A stretch of DNA of 64,000 nucleotides. Source: an uncultured Phycisphaerales bacterium (GTDB lineage Bacteria; Planctomycetota; Phycisphaerae; Tepidisphaerales; Tepidisphaeraceae). Position numbers and translations under genes: made by a program. Below, one piece after another: positions 26,475 through 34,870 of this stretch; the stretch's first letter is position 1, and each line of letters opens with the position of its first letter. The stretch lies in NCBI GenBank assembly GCA_903871935.1, contig CAIQIQ010000081.1, forward strand, positions 102,995 through 166,994, read 5' to 3'. The notes below the pieces were generated by a model that was not told the DNA's origin, searched no databases, and was given only the letters and a program-made list of their open reading frames with translations.

Positions 26475-27725
26475 ATGAAAACACTATCTTTCAAGCTTGC
26501 CTGCATCACCGTTCTTATTCTCCTGGCTGGGTCTTCCGCCGCCTTTTCCCAGCCGTCTGCAACCACCCAAGCCACTACCCAGTCGCCCGCTGCCTTCGGA
26601 TGGCGCGGTGATGGCACAGGTCTGTTTCCTGATGCCACCCCACCCACTAACTGGGATGCCGCTGCTAAAAAAGGCATCCTCTGGTCTACCAAGGTCGGCG
26701 AGACTCTTTACAACTCCCCCATCGTTGCCGGCAACAAAGTCTTCACCCTCTCTGAACCGGGCCTCCTCACCTGTCTCGATGCCCAGACCGGCAAAATCCT
26801 TTGGTCCAAGTCCACCTCGTTCGACGACCTTCCCACCAAACCCGAAGCAACTGCTGCTCCGGCGGAAATAGGCAATACCACCCCCACTCCCGTGTCCGAT
26901 GGCCAACATCTCTACATCCTCTTCGGCAACGGCATCGCCACCTGCTTCGATCTCGATGGCGCCCGCCAATGGATACAATACCTGAGCGATCCCTCTACGA
27001 CCGGCCATGGCCGTGCCGCCTCCCCCTGTCTCATCGACGGCAAACTGATCGTGGCGGCCGGCGCCATCACCGCCCTTGATGCAAAGACAGGAACAGTCCT
27101 ATGGAAAGCGGACAAGGTCCTCGAGACCTGCGGTTCCCTTGTTCCCGCAATCATTGCCGGCGTCAGCTACATCATCTCTCCCACCGGTCATATCCTTCGC
27201 TGCGCCGATGGCTCCATCGTCGCCAAAGGTCCTGGCGAACTCGCCTATACCAGCCCCATCGTCTCCGGCGAGCGCTTCTATTTCATCGATGGCACTGCCT
27301 ACGCCATGCAACTGCCCCAGGCCGACGCTGCGCCCAAGAGACTCTGGCGCCAAGACCTCGATGGTGAATTCTTCGCCTCCCCTGTATTGCACGAGGGCCT
27401 CATCTACATCGCCAGCAATCAGGGGAATCTCTATGTTCTCGACGCCAAAGACGGGAACCTCGTCTACTCTCATGAGCTGGACATGGCCAACATGAGCGGC
27501 CGCCCCGGCATCGCCGCCGGCGCCCTCTATCCCAGCCTGTCGCTGGCCGGAAAATACCTCTACATCAGTAACGATCAGGGAGAGACTGTGGTCGTTCAAC
27601 CAGGGAAGGAATTCCGTCAGATCGCGCTTAGTAAACTGGACGACCGCATCGCCGGCAACCTTGTGTTTTCCGGCAGGAGACTCTTCATCCGCACTCGGCA
27701 ATCCGTCTACTGCATCGGAGAGTGA
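26475..27725 (+). CDS. Secreted PQQ-like beta-propeller protein, shorter paralogue
   Basis: 416 residues from the ATG at 26475, which starts a clear signal peptide (KLACITVLILLAGSSAAFSQ); a GTG at 26433 overlapping the previous stop would spoil it. After the signal the mature protein begins FGWRGDGTGLFPDATPP, as in the upstream gene, then has PQQ-like repeats (DAQTGKILWSKS, DAKTGTVLWKADK, DAKDGNLVYSHEL) to the C terminus YCIGE. It lacks the N-terminal sugar-binding-like domain of its partner. The two probably arose by duplication and are co-transcribed. No catalytic function can be named. Confidence 0.85.
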   Translation: MKTLSFKLACITVLILLAGSSAAFSQPSATTQATTQSPAAFGWRGDGTGLFPDATPPTNWDAAAKKGILWSTKVGETLYNSPIVAGNKVFTLSEPGLLTCLDAQTGKILWSKSTSFDDLPTKPEATAAPAEIGNTTPTPVSDGQHLYILFGNGIATCFDLDGARQWIQYLSDPSTTGHGRAASPCLIDGKLIVAAGAITALDAKTGTVLWKADKVLETCGSLVPAIIAGVSYIISPTGHILRCADGSIVAKGPGELAYTSPIVSGERFYFIDGTAYAMQLPQADAAPKRLWRQDLDGEFFASPVLHEGLIYIASNQGNLYVLDAKDGNLVYSHELDMANMSGRPGIAAGALYPSLSLAGKYLYISNDQGETVVVQPGKEFRQIALSKLDDRIAGNLVFSGRRLFIRTRQSVYCIGE

Positions 27726-27740
27726 GTGGCGCCGGCTCTG

Positions 27741-28568
27741 CTACGCTCGCAGCCTGGACAGGTAATCATCCCAAACATACGGGCCGCGGTACTTCTCGGC
27801 CAGCGGCCCAAGCAACTCCTTGGCCCTCTTGGGGACCGGACGAACCGCCGGACGAATGTCGTGCAGCCCCTTGACGCCATGCACCATGTCATCCTCTGCC
27901 GTCACCTGCTCCACATGCTCACAATCGTGGTTAAAGGGCTGCTCTCCGAGGAACTTGTAGATGCCCTGGAGCACGCCTTGGGGATTGCGGGTCAGGTCGT
28001 CAAAATGCACGAAGTGCATCCGATCATGATAGCCGCGCGTCAGTGCATCCTGCATGGCTGTGTAGGCATGTCCCACAATGTGGCCCTGACTAACCCAATG
28101 GTTGCATCGCCCATCGAGGGTTCGGCATGCAGCCGGGCTGCCTTTGGTGAATGCAGCCATCGAGCTGAGCGCCTTGTTATCCCGCCACAATTTCTCCAGG
28201 CTGGCGAGAATCTCGGGAAGGTCACGCACGCACATAATGAACTTGGCCTTGCGACGCAGAATCGTCTCGATCAACTCAAGCTCGCTGGGCCATGATCGAT
28301 GGCGATTGATGATTACGGGACGATCCACCCACTCGAACGAGCCGAACATCACACCGCGCAGTATTCCCACCAATTCCTGATCGTTTGGGGCAGCTTTGTA
28401 CTCGATAACTTTGTCGTACCCTTCGCGCAGCCCCGAAACCATGCTCGGCAGCCCGCTGGTTGGTGTCACATGGAATCGTGGATTCTGTGCAAGGAGGTTG
28501 CCCAACATGGTCGTTCCAGACCTTGGCATACCCGAGAGGAAATGAATGGTCTTGGAATATGGATCCAT
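27741..28568 (-). CDS. Sulfotransferase family protein, copy 1 of a tandem triplet
   Basis: A 275-residue protein of the Sulfotransfer_3 type. The 5'-phosphosulfate loop is SGMPRSGTTMLGNLLAQNP at residues 12-30 and the 3'-phosphate loop region is FIMCVRDLPEILASLEK. It would transfer sulfate from PAPS to a hydroxyl or amine on a sugar, lipid or tyrosine; the acceptor is unknown. Two paralogues of exactly the same length lie upstream on the same strand, and the intervening DNA is also related, so this is the last gene of a tandem triplication. Ribosome binding sites are weak in all three. Confidence 0.88.
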   Translation of the reverse strand: MDPYSKTIHFLSGMPRSGTTMLGNLLAQNPRFHVTPTSGLPSMVSGLREGYDKVIEYKAAPNDQELVGILRGVMFGSFEWVDRPVIINRHRSWPSELELIETILRRKAKFIMCVRDLPEILASLEKLWRDNKALSSMAAFTKGSPAACRTLDGRCNHWVSQGHIVGHAYTAMQDALTRGYHDRMHFVHFDDLTRNPQGVLQGIYKFLGEQPFNHDCEHVEQVTAEDDMVHGVKGLHDIRPAVRPVPKRAKELLGPLAEKYRGPYVWDDYLSRLRA

Positions 28569-28660
28569 GATCGAAATCTAACCCACCGCTATCAGGGAGT
28601 CAAACCGGCACATCAAGAAGGCTCGCGGTGGAATGCCCGCAGAATGCGGCCATATTAATG

Positions 28661-29488
28661 CTACGGTCGAAACCTGGTCACGAAATCATCCCAGATATAG
28701 GGACCGCGGTACTTCTCGGCCAAAGGCCCGAGCAACTCTTTGGCACGCTTGGGAACTGGGCGAACCGCCGGACGAATGTCGTGCAACCCCTTGACACCGC
28801 GCACCAGGTCATCCTCTATCGTCACCTTTTCCACATGCTCAAAGTTGTGCTCAAAGGGCTGCTCTCCGAGGAAGCTGTAGATGCCCTGGAGCACGCCCTG
28901 GGGATTGCGGGTCAGATCGTCAAAATGCACGAAGTGCATCCGGTCACGAAAGCCGCGTACCAGCGCATCCTGCATAGCGACATAGGCACGCCCTACAAGT
29001 TGGTCCTGGGACACCCATTGGCTGCATCGCCCTTCCATGGTGCGGAACGCAACCGCGTTGCCTTGCGTGCATTCCGACATGGGGCGCAGCGGCACATTTT
29101 CCCGCCACACTCTCTCCAGGCTGGCGAGGATTTCGGTCAAGTCCCGCACACACATGATAAACTTGGCCTTGCGCCCCAGAATCGCCTCGGCCATTTCAAC
29201 CTCCATGGGCCATGATCGATGGCGATTGATGATTACCGGACGATCCACCCACTCGAATGAGCCGAACATCACGCCGCGCAGCATTCCCATCAATTCCTTG
29301 TCGTTAGGCGCTGCTCGATACTCAGGGATCCCCTCGTACGCATCTCGCATCCCGGAAAGCAGGCTCAGCACTCCGCTGGTTGGCGTCACATGGAATCGTG
29401 GATTCTGCGCAAGGATGTTACCCAGAATGGTCGATCCAGACCGTGGCATACCCGAGAGGAAATGAATGGTCTTGGAATATGGATCCAT
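28661..29488 (-). CDS. Sulfotransferase family protein, copy 2 of a tandem triplet
   Basis: 275 residues, highly similar along its length to the copies on either side. The PAPS-binding loops are SGMPRSGSTILGNILAQNP and FIMCVRDLTEILASLER, and the C-terminal GLHDIRPAVRPVPKRAKELL block is shared with both neighbours. It differs from copy 1 mainly between residues 130 and 175, the part likely to shape the acceptor site. All key residues of the fold are kept, so it looks functional. The 92 bases between its end and the start of copy 1 resemble the spacer before copy 3. Confidence 0.88.
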   Translation of the reverse strand: MDPYSKTIHFLSGMPRSGSTILGNILAQNPRFHVTPTSGVLSLLSGMRDAYEGIPEYRAAPNDKELMGMLRGVMFGSFEWVDRPVIINRHRSWPMEVEMAEAILGRKAKFIMCVRDLTEILASLERVWRENVPLRPMSECTQGNAVAFRTMEGRCSQWVSQDQLVGRAYVAMQDALVRGFRDRMHFVHFDDLTRNPQGVLQGIYSFLGEQPFEHNFEHVEKVTIEDDLVRGVKGLHDIRPAVRPVPKRAKELLGPLAEKYRGPYIWDDFVTRFRP

Positions 29489-29579
29489 GATCGGAATCTA
29501 ACCCGCCGCTATCAGCGAGTCAAACCGCCACATGAGAAGAGCTGGCGCAGGAATGCCCTTGAATGCGGCCAAAACGGTA

Positions 29580-30407
29580 CTACGACCCAAGCCCGCTCAG
29601 GTAACCATCCCAGACGTAGGGACCGCGGAACTTCTCGGCCAGAGGCCCGAGCATCTCCTTGGCCCGCTTGCCGACCGGACGAACCGCCGGACGAATGTCA
29701 TGCAACCCCTTGACACCATGCGCCATATCATCCTCTACCGTCACCTGCTCCACATGCTCAAAATCGTGGCTGAACGATTCCTCTCCGAGGAACTTGTAGA
29801 TGCCCTGGAGCGTCTCTGTGGGGTTGCGGGTCAGCTCGTCAAAATGCACGAAGTGCATCCGGTCACGATAGCCGCGTACCAGCGCATCCTGCATGGCCGC
29901 GTAGGCGCGCCCGACAACGTGATCCGGATCCAACCATTCTCTGCATCGCCCTTCCAGGGTTCGGAACGGAACCGGGTTGCCTTGCGTGCAATCCGACATC
30001 GGGCGCAGCGACATGTTATCCCGCCACAGTTTCTCCAGGCTGGCGAGTATCTCGGGCACGTCCCGTACGCACATGATCAACTTGGCTTTACGCCCAAGTA
30101 TCGCCTCGATCATTTCAAGCTCTATGGGCCAGGATCGATGGCGATTGATGATTACAGGACAATCCACCTGTTCGAACGAGCCGAACGTTGCGCCGCGCAA
30201 TATCCCAGTCAATTCCTTTTCGTTGGGCGCTGCGCGGTACTCAGGAATCCCCTCGTACGCTTCCCGTATCATCGAAAGCAGCATCAGCAATCCGTGGGTT
30301 GCCGTCACATGAAATCGCGGATTCTGCGCAAGGATGTTGCCCAAAATGGTCGATCCGGATCGTGGCATACCCGAAAGAAAATGAATGGTCTTCGAATACG
30401 GGTCCAT
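29580..30407 (-). CDS. Sulfotransferase family protein, copy 3 of a tandem triplet
   Basis: 275 residues and first in transcription order. It shares SGMPRSGSTILGNILAQNP with copy 2 and diverges from it at several sites (CPVIINRHRSWPIELEMIE; ESFSHDFEHVEQVT). The conserved 3'-phosphate loop reads LIMCVRDVPEILASLEK. The sequence just upstream of its start (30408-30510) resembles the spacers between the other copies, so the duplicated unit of about 920 bases includes the leader. Regulation is not visible. Confidence 0.88.
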   Translation of the reverse strand: MDPYSKTIHFLSGMPRSGSTILGNILAQNPRFHVTATHGLLMLLSMIREAYEGIPEYRAAPNEKELTGILRGATFGSFEQVDCPVIINRHRSWPIELEMIEAILGRKAKLIMCVRDVPEILASLEKLWRDNMSLRPMSDCTQGNPVPFRTLEGRCREWLDPDHVVGRAYAAMQDALVRGYRDRMHFVHFDELTRNPTETLQGIYKFLGEESFSHDFEHVEQVTVEDDMAHGVKGLHDIRPAVRPVGKRAKEMLGPLAEKFRGPYVWDGYLSGLGS

Positions 30408-30550
30408 AGTCGCAATCTAACTCACCGTTCCCGAGGCGTCAAACCGCCACATGGGAAGGGCTCGCGAAGAAAATACCGTCAGATGCGGACAAACCAATCT
30501 CCCCGGGACCGTTCGCCGAACGGTCGCTTATGATGACCTCGATTGCAGCA

Positions 30551-32098
30551 TCAATCCTTGCTTGGCTCCACCTTTGGAAACAGTGGCTTGCCATCACCTA
30601 ACTGGTGGCCGGCGGGTAGTTTCGCGTTCATCAGTTCATCGAACGACTTGCCTGCGAAATCAATGTTGAACTGCTTCAGGCCCTCGATGGCTTTCTCCGG
30701 CAGCACCGGGATCAATGCCATCAGCGCCTTGGCGATTGCCTCGGCGGCCAGTCCCAGCACCGTGCTGAGACGCTGCGCCTTGGCTGGATCTTTGGCGAGC
30801 TTGAACGGCTCAGTGGATTCGATATAGCCGTTGGTCTGACGGGCGAGTTCCAGCGGCAGCGTCGCGGCCGCCTGCAGGTCATAGCGCAGATACGCCGCGC
30901 GCACGGCATCGCCCAGAGCATCCATCTTCTCCACCAGGGCACGATCGATCGGCTCCAACTCGGCCTGCACGAGCGGCACCTTACCGTCCCGGTATTTGCC
31001 GATCATCTTGATCGTCCGGTTCAGGCCATTGCCCAGCACATTGGCCAGTTCGTTGAACGACTTGATGAAATCGATCTCTGTCCAGTCCAGATCACTGCCA
31101 AAGTTGCCGGCCCGCACCATGTAGTAGCGCAGCGCATCGTTGCTATAGGCCTTCGCGATCGCCCGGAGTCTCTCCAGGTCAACGAAGTTGCCCATGCTCT
31201 TACTCATCTTCTTGCCTTCGCTGGTCCACCATCCGTGGGCGAAGATGCCCTTGGGCAGCGGCTCGCCCAGGCTCAGCAGCATCGCCGGCCAGTACACGCA
31301 GTGGAACCAGAGGATCTCCTTGCCGATGACGTGCACGCCCGGCCAGTACTTGCGGTAGAGGGTTTCATCCATCGACCCGAATCCCAGGGCGGTGATGTAG
31401 TTGCTCAGAGCATCGATCCACACGTAGACCACGTGCTCGGGATCGTTGGGCAGGGGAATCCCCCACTTCAGTGTTGCCCGGCTGATCGACAGATCATCGA
31501 CACCCGCCTTGATCTTGCTCATCACCTCATTGCGACGGCTCTCGGGCTGCACAAAATCCGGGTGATTCTCAATATGTTTGAGCACCTGCGGCACATATTT
31601 CGACAGCCGGAAGAAGTAGGACTGCTCCTTATAGCGCAGCAGCGGCCGACCGGAGATCGCCGATTTGTACTCGTTCACCTTCGCCTCGGTCTCGGTGACG
31701 AACTCTTCCTGTCCTTCGTCATACCAGCCCTCGTAGGAGGAAAGGTAGATGTCATCCCTGGCTACCATCCGCCGAATGATCTCCTGCACAGAAAGCTTGT
31801 GGCGCGGCTCGGTGGTGCGAATGAAGTCATCATTGATGATCCCCATCTCCTTCCACACATCACGGAAGACCATGGCGTTCTTGTGGGCCAAGGCCGCCGG
31901 CTCAGTGTTCAAAGCGGCCGCCGTCTTTACCATCTTGATGCCATGCTCGTCAGTGCCGGTGAGCATATGCACATCCTCACCGCACAGTCTGTGAAACCGC
32001 GCCAGCACATCAGTGCATACGGTGCAGTAGACATGCCCCAAGTGCGGCTCACCATTCGTGTAATAAATGGGCGTCGTGATGTAGTACGTGTTGCTCAT
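30551..32098 (-). CDS. metG: Methionyl-tRNA synthetase
   Basis: 515 residues from the ATG at 32098, the short form without a C-terminal EMAP-like tRNA-binding domain. Class I signatures are present: the HIGH motif as HLGH (TPIYYTNGEPHLGHVYC) and the KMSKS loop as GKKMSKSMGNF. The LTGTDEHGIKM segment is typical of MetRS. The zinc knuckle region seems reduced, as in the Thermus-like group. The C-terminal alpha-helical anticodon domain includes NGYIESTEPFKLAKDP. The gene is alone, with a truncated recombinase gene starting divergently about 160 bases away. Confidence 0.96.
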   Translation of the reverse strand: MSNTYYITTPIYYTNGEPHLGHVYCTVCTDVLARFHRLCGEDVHMLTGTDEHGIKMVKTAAALNTEPAALAHKNAMVFRDVWKEMGIINDDFIRTTEPRHKLSVQEIIRRMVARDDIYLSSYEGWYDEGQEEFVTETEAKVNEYKSAISGRPLLRYKEQSYFFRLSKYVPQVLKHIENHPDFVQPESRRNEVMSKIKAGVDDLSISRATLKWGIPLPNDPEHVVYVWIDALSNYITALGFGSMDETLYRKYWPGVHVIGKEILWFHCVYWPAMLLSLGEPLPKGIFAHGWWTSEGKKMSKSMGNFVDLERLRAIAKAYSNDALRYYMVRAGNFGSDLDWTEIDFIKSFNELANVLGNGLNRTIKMIGKYRDGKVPLVQAELEPIDRALVEKMDALGDAVRAAYLRYDLQAAATLPLELARQTNGYIESTEPFKLAKDPAKAQRLSTVLGLAAEAIAKALMALIPVLPEKAIEGLKQFNIDFAGKSFDELMNAKLPAGHQLGDGKPLFPKVEPSKD

Positions 32099-32178
32099 AG
32101 GGATTTCTCGCCGTGCAGCCAGCAGTATCATCTACCGAGGACTCTACCGCAATTGTGCAGCAACACCGGGCAGGGGCA

Positions 32179-32251
32179 TGCCCGTCTTTCCAGGAAGGAC
32201 CCGGAAACGGCAAGACCCGGCCAGCGCAAGTCCAGTCCCGCCAAGCACATA
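32179..32251 (+). repeat. Dispersed repeat, copy B
   Basis: Partner of 15793-15867, same orientation. It ends three bases before the likely start codon of the tyrosine recombinase gene, so the repeat may be that element's leader or left end. Shared blocks include TGCCCG, CGCAA and AGTCCCGCCAAGCA. Confidence 0.5.
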
Positions 32252-32253
32252 CA

Positions 32254-32946
32254 ATGCCCTCAGACAATCCGCTGGCACACTTCCCCCGCATCAAGGCGAC
32301 GCCGCGGAAGCTGCCGGTGGTGCTGTCCATAGAGGAAGTAGAGCGATTGCTGGAGACCCCGCCGACCGATACCGTGCTGGGGCTTCGCGATCGTGCGATC
32401 CTGGTTCTGCTCTACGGCACGGGGATCCGGGCCTCGGAGTGTTCAGGCTTAAGAGAGGAAGATGTGGATCTGGATCAGCGCGTGATCCGTGTGCGTGGCA
32501 AGGGTGGCCACGAACGGACGGTGCCGCTGAACCACAAGGTGGTTGCGGCACTGCAAGTGTATCGCCAGAGGCGATCGGTGGTGGCGCCACGGGAATGCTT
32601 CTTCCAGAGTCGGCGTGGTAGAGGGATGAGCAGGGGCGTGATCTACGAACGTGTGAAGACCTGTGCCCGAGGTGCGCGGATCCCCAAGTGCGTCTCCCCG
32701 CACCGCCTGCGGCACACCTTTGCGACGCACCTGGTGAAGGCCGGCGTGGGCCTGGTGACGATCCGTGACTTATTGGGACACAGGCTGATCACCAGTACCC
32801 AGATCTACCTGCATGTGACGGCACAGGATCTGCGTGAGGCGGCCGACGTGCATCCGATCAAGGACCTGGCCGGGTTCGTCAATGACCTGTTGCCGGCCAT
32901 GAAGCTGCCGTTCCAACATCCGCCGGCACGTCGCCGAGCCGGGTGA
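32254..32946 (+). CDS. Tyrosine recombinase, catalytic domain only
   Basis: From the ATG at 32254 the protein is 230 residues. It is essentially a XerC/D-type catalytic domain: Arg in GTGIRASECSGL, the beta-hairpin Lys in VRGKGGHER, HRLRHTFATHL with the His-x-x-Arg pair, GHRLITSTQIYLH with His and the nucleophile Tyr. The N-terminal SAM-like DNA-clamping domain of about 90 residues is missing, so alone it may not bind DNA tightly. The frame could extend up to 32113, but that stretch shows no family similarity. It borders the Rhs/mobile region and the metG promoter. It may be a deletion derivative or a member of a short integrase group. Confidence 0.82.
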   Translation: MPSDNPLAHFPRIKATPRKLPVVLSIEEVERLLETPPTDTVLGLRDRAILVLLYGTGIRASECSGLREEDVDLDQRVIRVRGKGGHERTVPLNHKVVAALQVYRQRRSVVAPRECFFQSRRGRGMSRGVIYERVKTCARGARIPKCVSPHRLRHTFATHLVKAGVGLVTIRDLLGHRLITSTQIYLHVTAQDLREAADVHPIKDLAGFVNDLLPAMKLPFQHPPARRRAG

Positions 32947-34271
32947 TGGCGGCTGTCGCAACAACTATAAATGTAATTGCAGTGCATTCCCGCCGGGGGT
33001 ATAAGGGAAAGTGCGTCCACGTGAAGGCCCTTCGCCCTCCGGGCTCAGGTCCTTCACGTGGGAATGGGTCGTATCGCTCCACCATGAAGCTCCACGAACC
33101 CCAATTACGCTCGACCAGGCTTATGAGGTCTCGTACCTCGAACCTCAGACGCCTTCTTCCACGTCATCTGGATCGAACTAAATATGCCTATGACGGTTTG
33201 GGAAGACGGATCAGCAAGACGGTCGGCGCCGATACCTTCGACTACTACTACAATGAGCAGTATCAGGTGGTGGAAGTCGGGACGAACGGCGACACCGACC
33301 CATATGAGCAGTATGTATACGATCAGCGATACATTGATGCCCCGGCAATGGTGTATCGCGATACAAACACTGATGGCCTGGGCATCCAGAGCGTGTACGT
33401 AACTCAAGATGCAAACTTCAATGTGACGGCGATCATCAACGGTGAGAACGCAACGGTCACCAACCGATTTGTGTATACACCGTACGGCGCAAGGACGGTT
33501 CTGACGGCGACGTGGACCGTGGGAACGACCGACTTTGCGCGCGGCCACCAGGGACTTTGGCTCGATACGGAGACTGGTGCATATGATAGCCGGACGCGCA
33601 TCTACGGTCCGACACTCGGGACGTTCTACCAGCGGGATTTCGCGGGGTACGTCGATGGTACGAGCCTGTACCAGTATGAGGGGGCGCAAGTGCTAACAGT
33701 GGTCGACCCCGCCGGCACACAGATCCGTACTGCCGTGATGCCACCGGGGGGTTCGAACAATTGGGGCTATCCGACATTCGGAGGAGGTTATTGGGGCAAC
33801 CCAGGATGGGGATTAGGCAATGGAGATCCATCAAAGCCTTACCCGGGGCTATTGGACCCACCTATGGAGCCCGGCGGTGGTAGCCCAGGCACGGGATCGG
33901 GCCCGCTTTGGCCCAAGATTTGGTGCAAGACCTGCGGTCCATGGATCAGGGACCCGAAGCAGTTCAATAAAGGATCAAGAGTCACGCATTACCAAGGGGA
34001 CAGCTCTCCCTTCCCAGTGATCGGCAGCAAAACGGGCACGCCCTGTACGTGTTATGGCTGGCTCCGTTATGAGTATTGGACGCGCTGGTGCACGTGGACA
34101 ATACTAGGACACACCTCCTCCGGATGGGATAACGGCAAGAATTATAAGGGCTTCCCTGATACCACGGGAACGTGGGGGCCGCCGATGCATACGTCCGACG
34201 GCGAGGTAGTGTACCATTGTCAGTGCCCAGATCCCCCAGGAATCGACGATCCCCTTCCTCCCCCCTCGTGA
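32943..34271 (+). CDS. Orphan Rhs C-terminal fragment 1 with Cys/Trp-rich tip
   Basis: The open frame is 442 codons, but Rhs/YD similarity starts only near 33177 (YAYDGLGRRISKTVGADTFD) and continues through NRFVYTPYGARTVLTATW, GHQGLWLDTETGAYDSRTRI and VDPAGTQ near 33715. This is the last part of an Rhs shell. Upstream codons look like noise, so this is an orphan tip with no true start or secretion signal. After the VDPAG boundary comes a Gly/Pro-rich linker and a tip of about 120 residues with many Cys and Trp (WCKTCGPW, CTCYGWLRYEYWTRWCTW, YHCQCP), unlike toxins I know. A small membrane protein gene follows 36 bases later, as an immunity gene would. Confidence 0.8.
   Translation: MMAAVATTINVIAVHSRRGYKGKCVHVKALRPPGSGPSRGNGSYRSTMKLHEPQLRSTRLMRSRTSNLRRLLPRHLDRTKYAYDGLGRRISKTVGADTFDYYYNEQYQVVEVGTNGDTDPYEQYVYDQRYIDAPAMVYRDTNTDGLGIQSVYVTQDANFNVTAIINGENATVTNRFVYTPYGARTVLTATWTVGTTDFARGHQGLWLDTETGAYDSRTRIYGPTLGTFYQRDFAGYVDGTSLYQYEGAQVLTVVDPAGTQIRTAVMPPGGSNNWGYPTFGGGYWGNPGWGLGNGDPSKPYPGLLDPPMEPGGGSPGTGSGPLWPKIWCKTCGPWIRDPKQFNKGSRVTHYQGDSSPFPVIGSKTGTPCTCYGWLRYEYWTRWCTWTILGHTSSGWDNGKNYKGFPDTTGTWGPPMHTSDGEVVYHCQCPDPPGIDDPLPPPS
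33017..33061 (+). repeat. Nested inverted repeat between recombinase and Rhs fragment
   Basis: CCACGTGAAGG (33017-33027) and CCTTCACGTGG (33051-33061) are perfect 11-base inverted arms. Inside the 23-base loop a second small stem GCCC-TCC-GGGC (33034-33044) can form. It lies 70 bases after the recombinase stop and before the first recognisable Rhs codons. There is no T-run, so it is not a standard terminator; a recombination site or element end is possible. Confidence 0.6.
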
Positions 34272-34307
34272 TGTAATGCCCCTTGCATGTACGTGCTTGA
34301 GGAAACT

Positions 34308-34859
34308 ATGTCGCATAATCCAGACCGCTCACGCGTAATTGAGTATTTCTCATTGCCCAATGAGAATCGCGTCAACTGGAAGCCCTGCAAGGCATGGTGC
34401 ATGTTGGCATTTGATCTGCTCGCGCTTGCGGCTTTCTACATCGCCCAAGTGTTCGCGTTCAGCGCAGTCTTCTTTGGCGCCCTGCAGATATTGAGCCGAA
34501 TTGGGCTGGCGGATGTCACAGGTATGACCCCGCCCGTCCTTGCGCCAGGAGCTGATATGGCCATGATCTGTCTTCTGCATGGCCTCCTCGCGGCGGTGGC
34601 CTTCCTATCGGCAGGCGGTTGGCGGAGTCCGGCAACTCACATATTCGATGGAGTAAAGCCGATCATCCATCGTCTCAGGCTGGCGACACAGGCTACCGGC
34701 TTGGTCGCGATTTGCTGGTTTGGCCTGTGTCTGGTCATCTTTTATTATCCGATCTTCCATAGTGATTCTCTAGGTGGCTTGTTCTTCCTTATCTCCTATG
34801 CCGGTTCGTTCCTTCCGCTGTTCCTTGTATCGCGGGTGAGTGGAATCAAGGGGACATGA
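34308..34859 (+). CDS. Small four-helix membrane protein, possible immunity partner of Rhs fragment 1
   Basis: 183 residues from the ATG at 34308, chosen because GAGG lies 5 bases upstream. Four hydrophobic segments are visible: about 31-60, 80-105, 125-150 and 155-175. No conserved family is recognised. Its position right after an Rhs C-terminal tip, same strand and short spacing, is that of an immunity gene; membrane immunity proteins usually go with toxins acting at the membrane or in the periplasm. Function is inferred from position only. Its stop is followed at once by a 14-base sequence repeated before the RAYT gene. Confidence 0.55.
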   Translation: MSHNPDRSRVIEYFSLPNENRVNWKPCKAWCMLAFDLLALAAFYIAQVFAFSAVFFGALQILSRIGLADVTGMTPPVLAPGADMAMICLLHGLLAAVAFLSAGGWRSPATHIFDGVKPIIHRLRLATQATGLVAICWFGLCLVIFYYPIFHSDSLGGLFFLISYAGSFLPLFLVSRVSGIKGT

Positions 34860-34870
34860 TACGGGGACGT
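34857..34870 (+). repeat. 14-base repeat GATACGGGGACGTA, copy 1
   Basis: Identical to 37400-37413, the sequence in front of the RAYT transposase gene. Here it is followed by GTGCGCC, the proposed 5' end of a group II intron, instead of AATAGTATTCCC. It may mark a former RAYT-type element into which the intron inserted. Confidence 0.5.

Noticed and set aside
27741..30407. Sulfotransferase triplet as an assembly artefact
   Set aside because: The three copies differ at many positions in both coding and spacer DNA, so they are true diverged duplicates.
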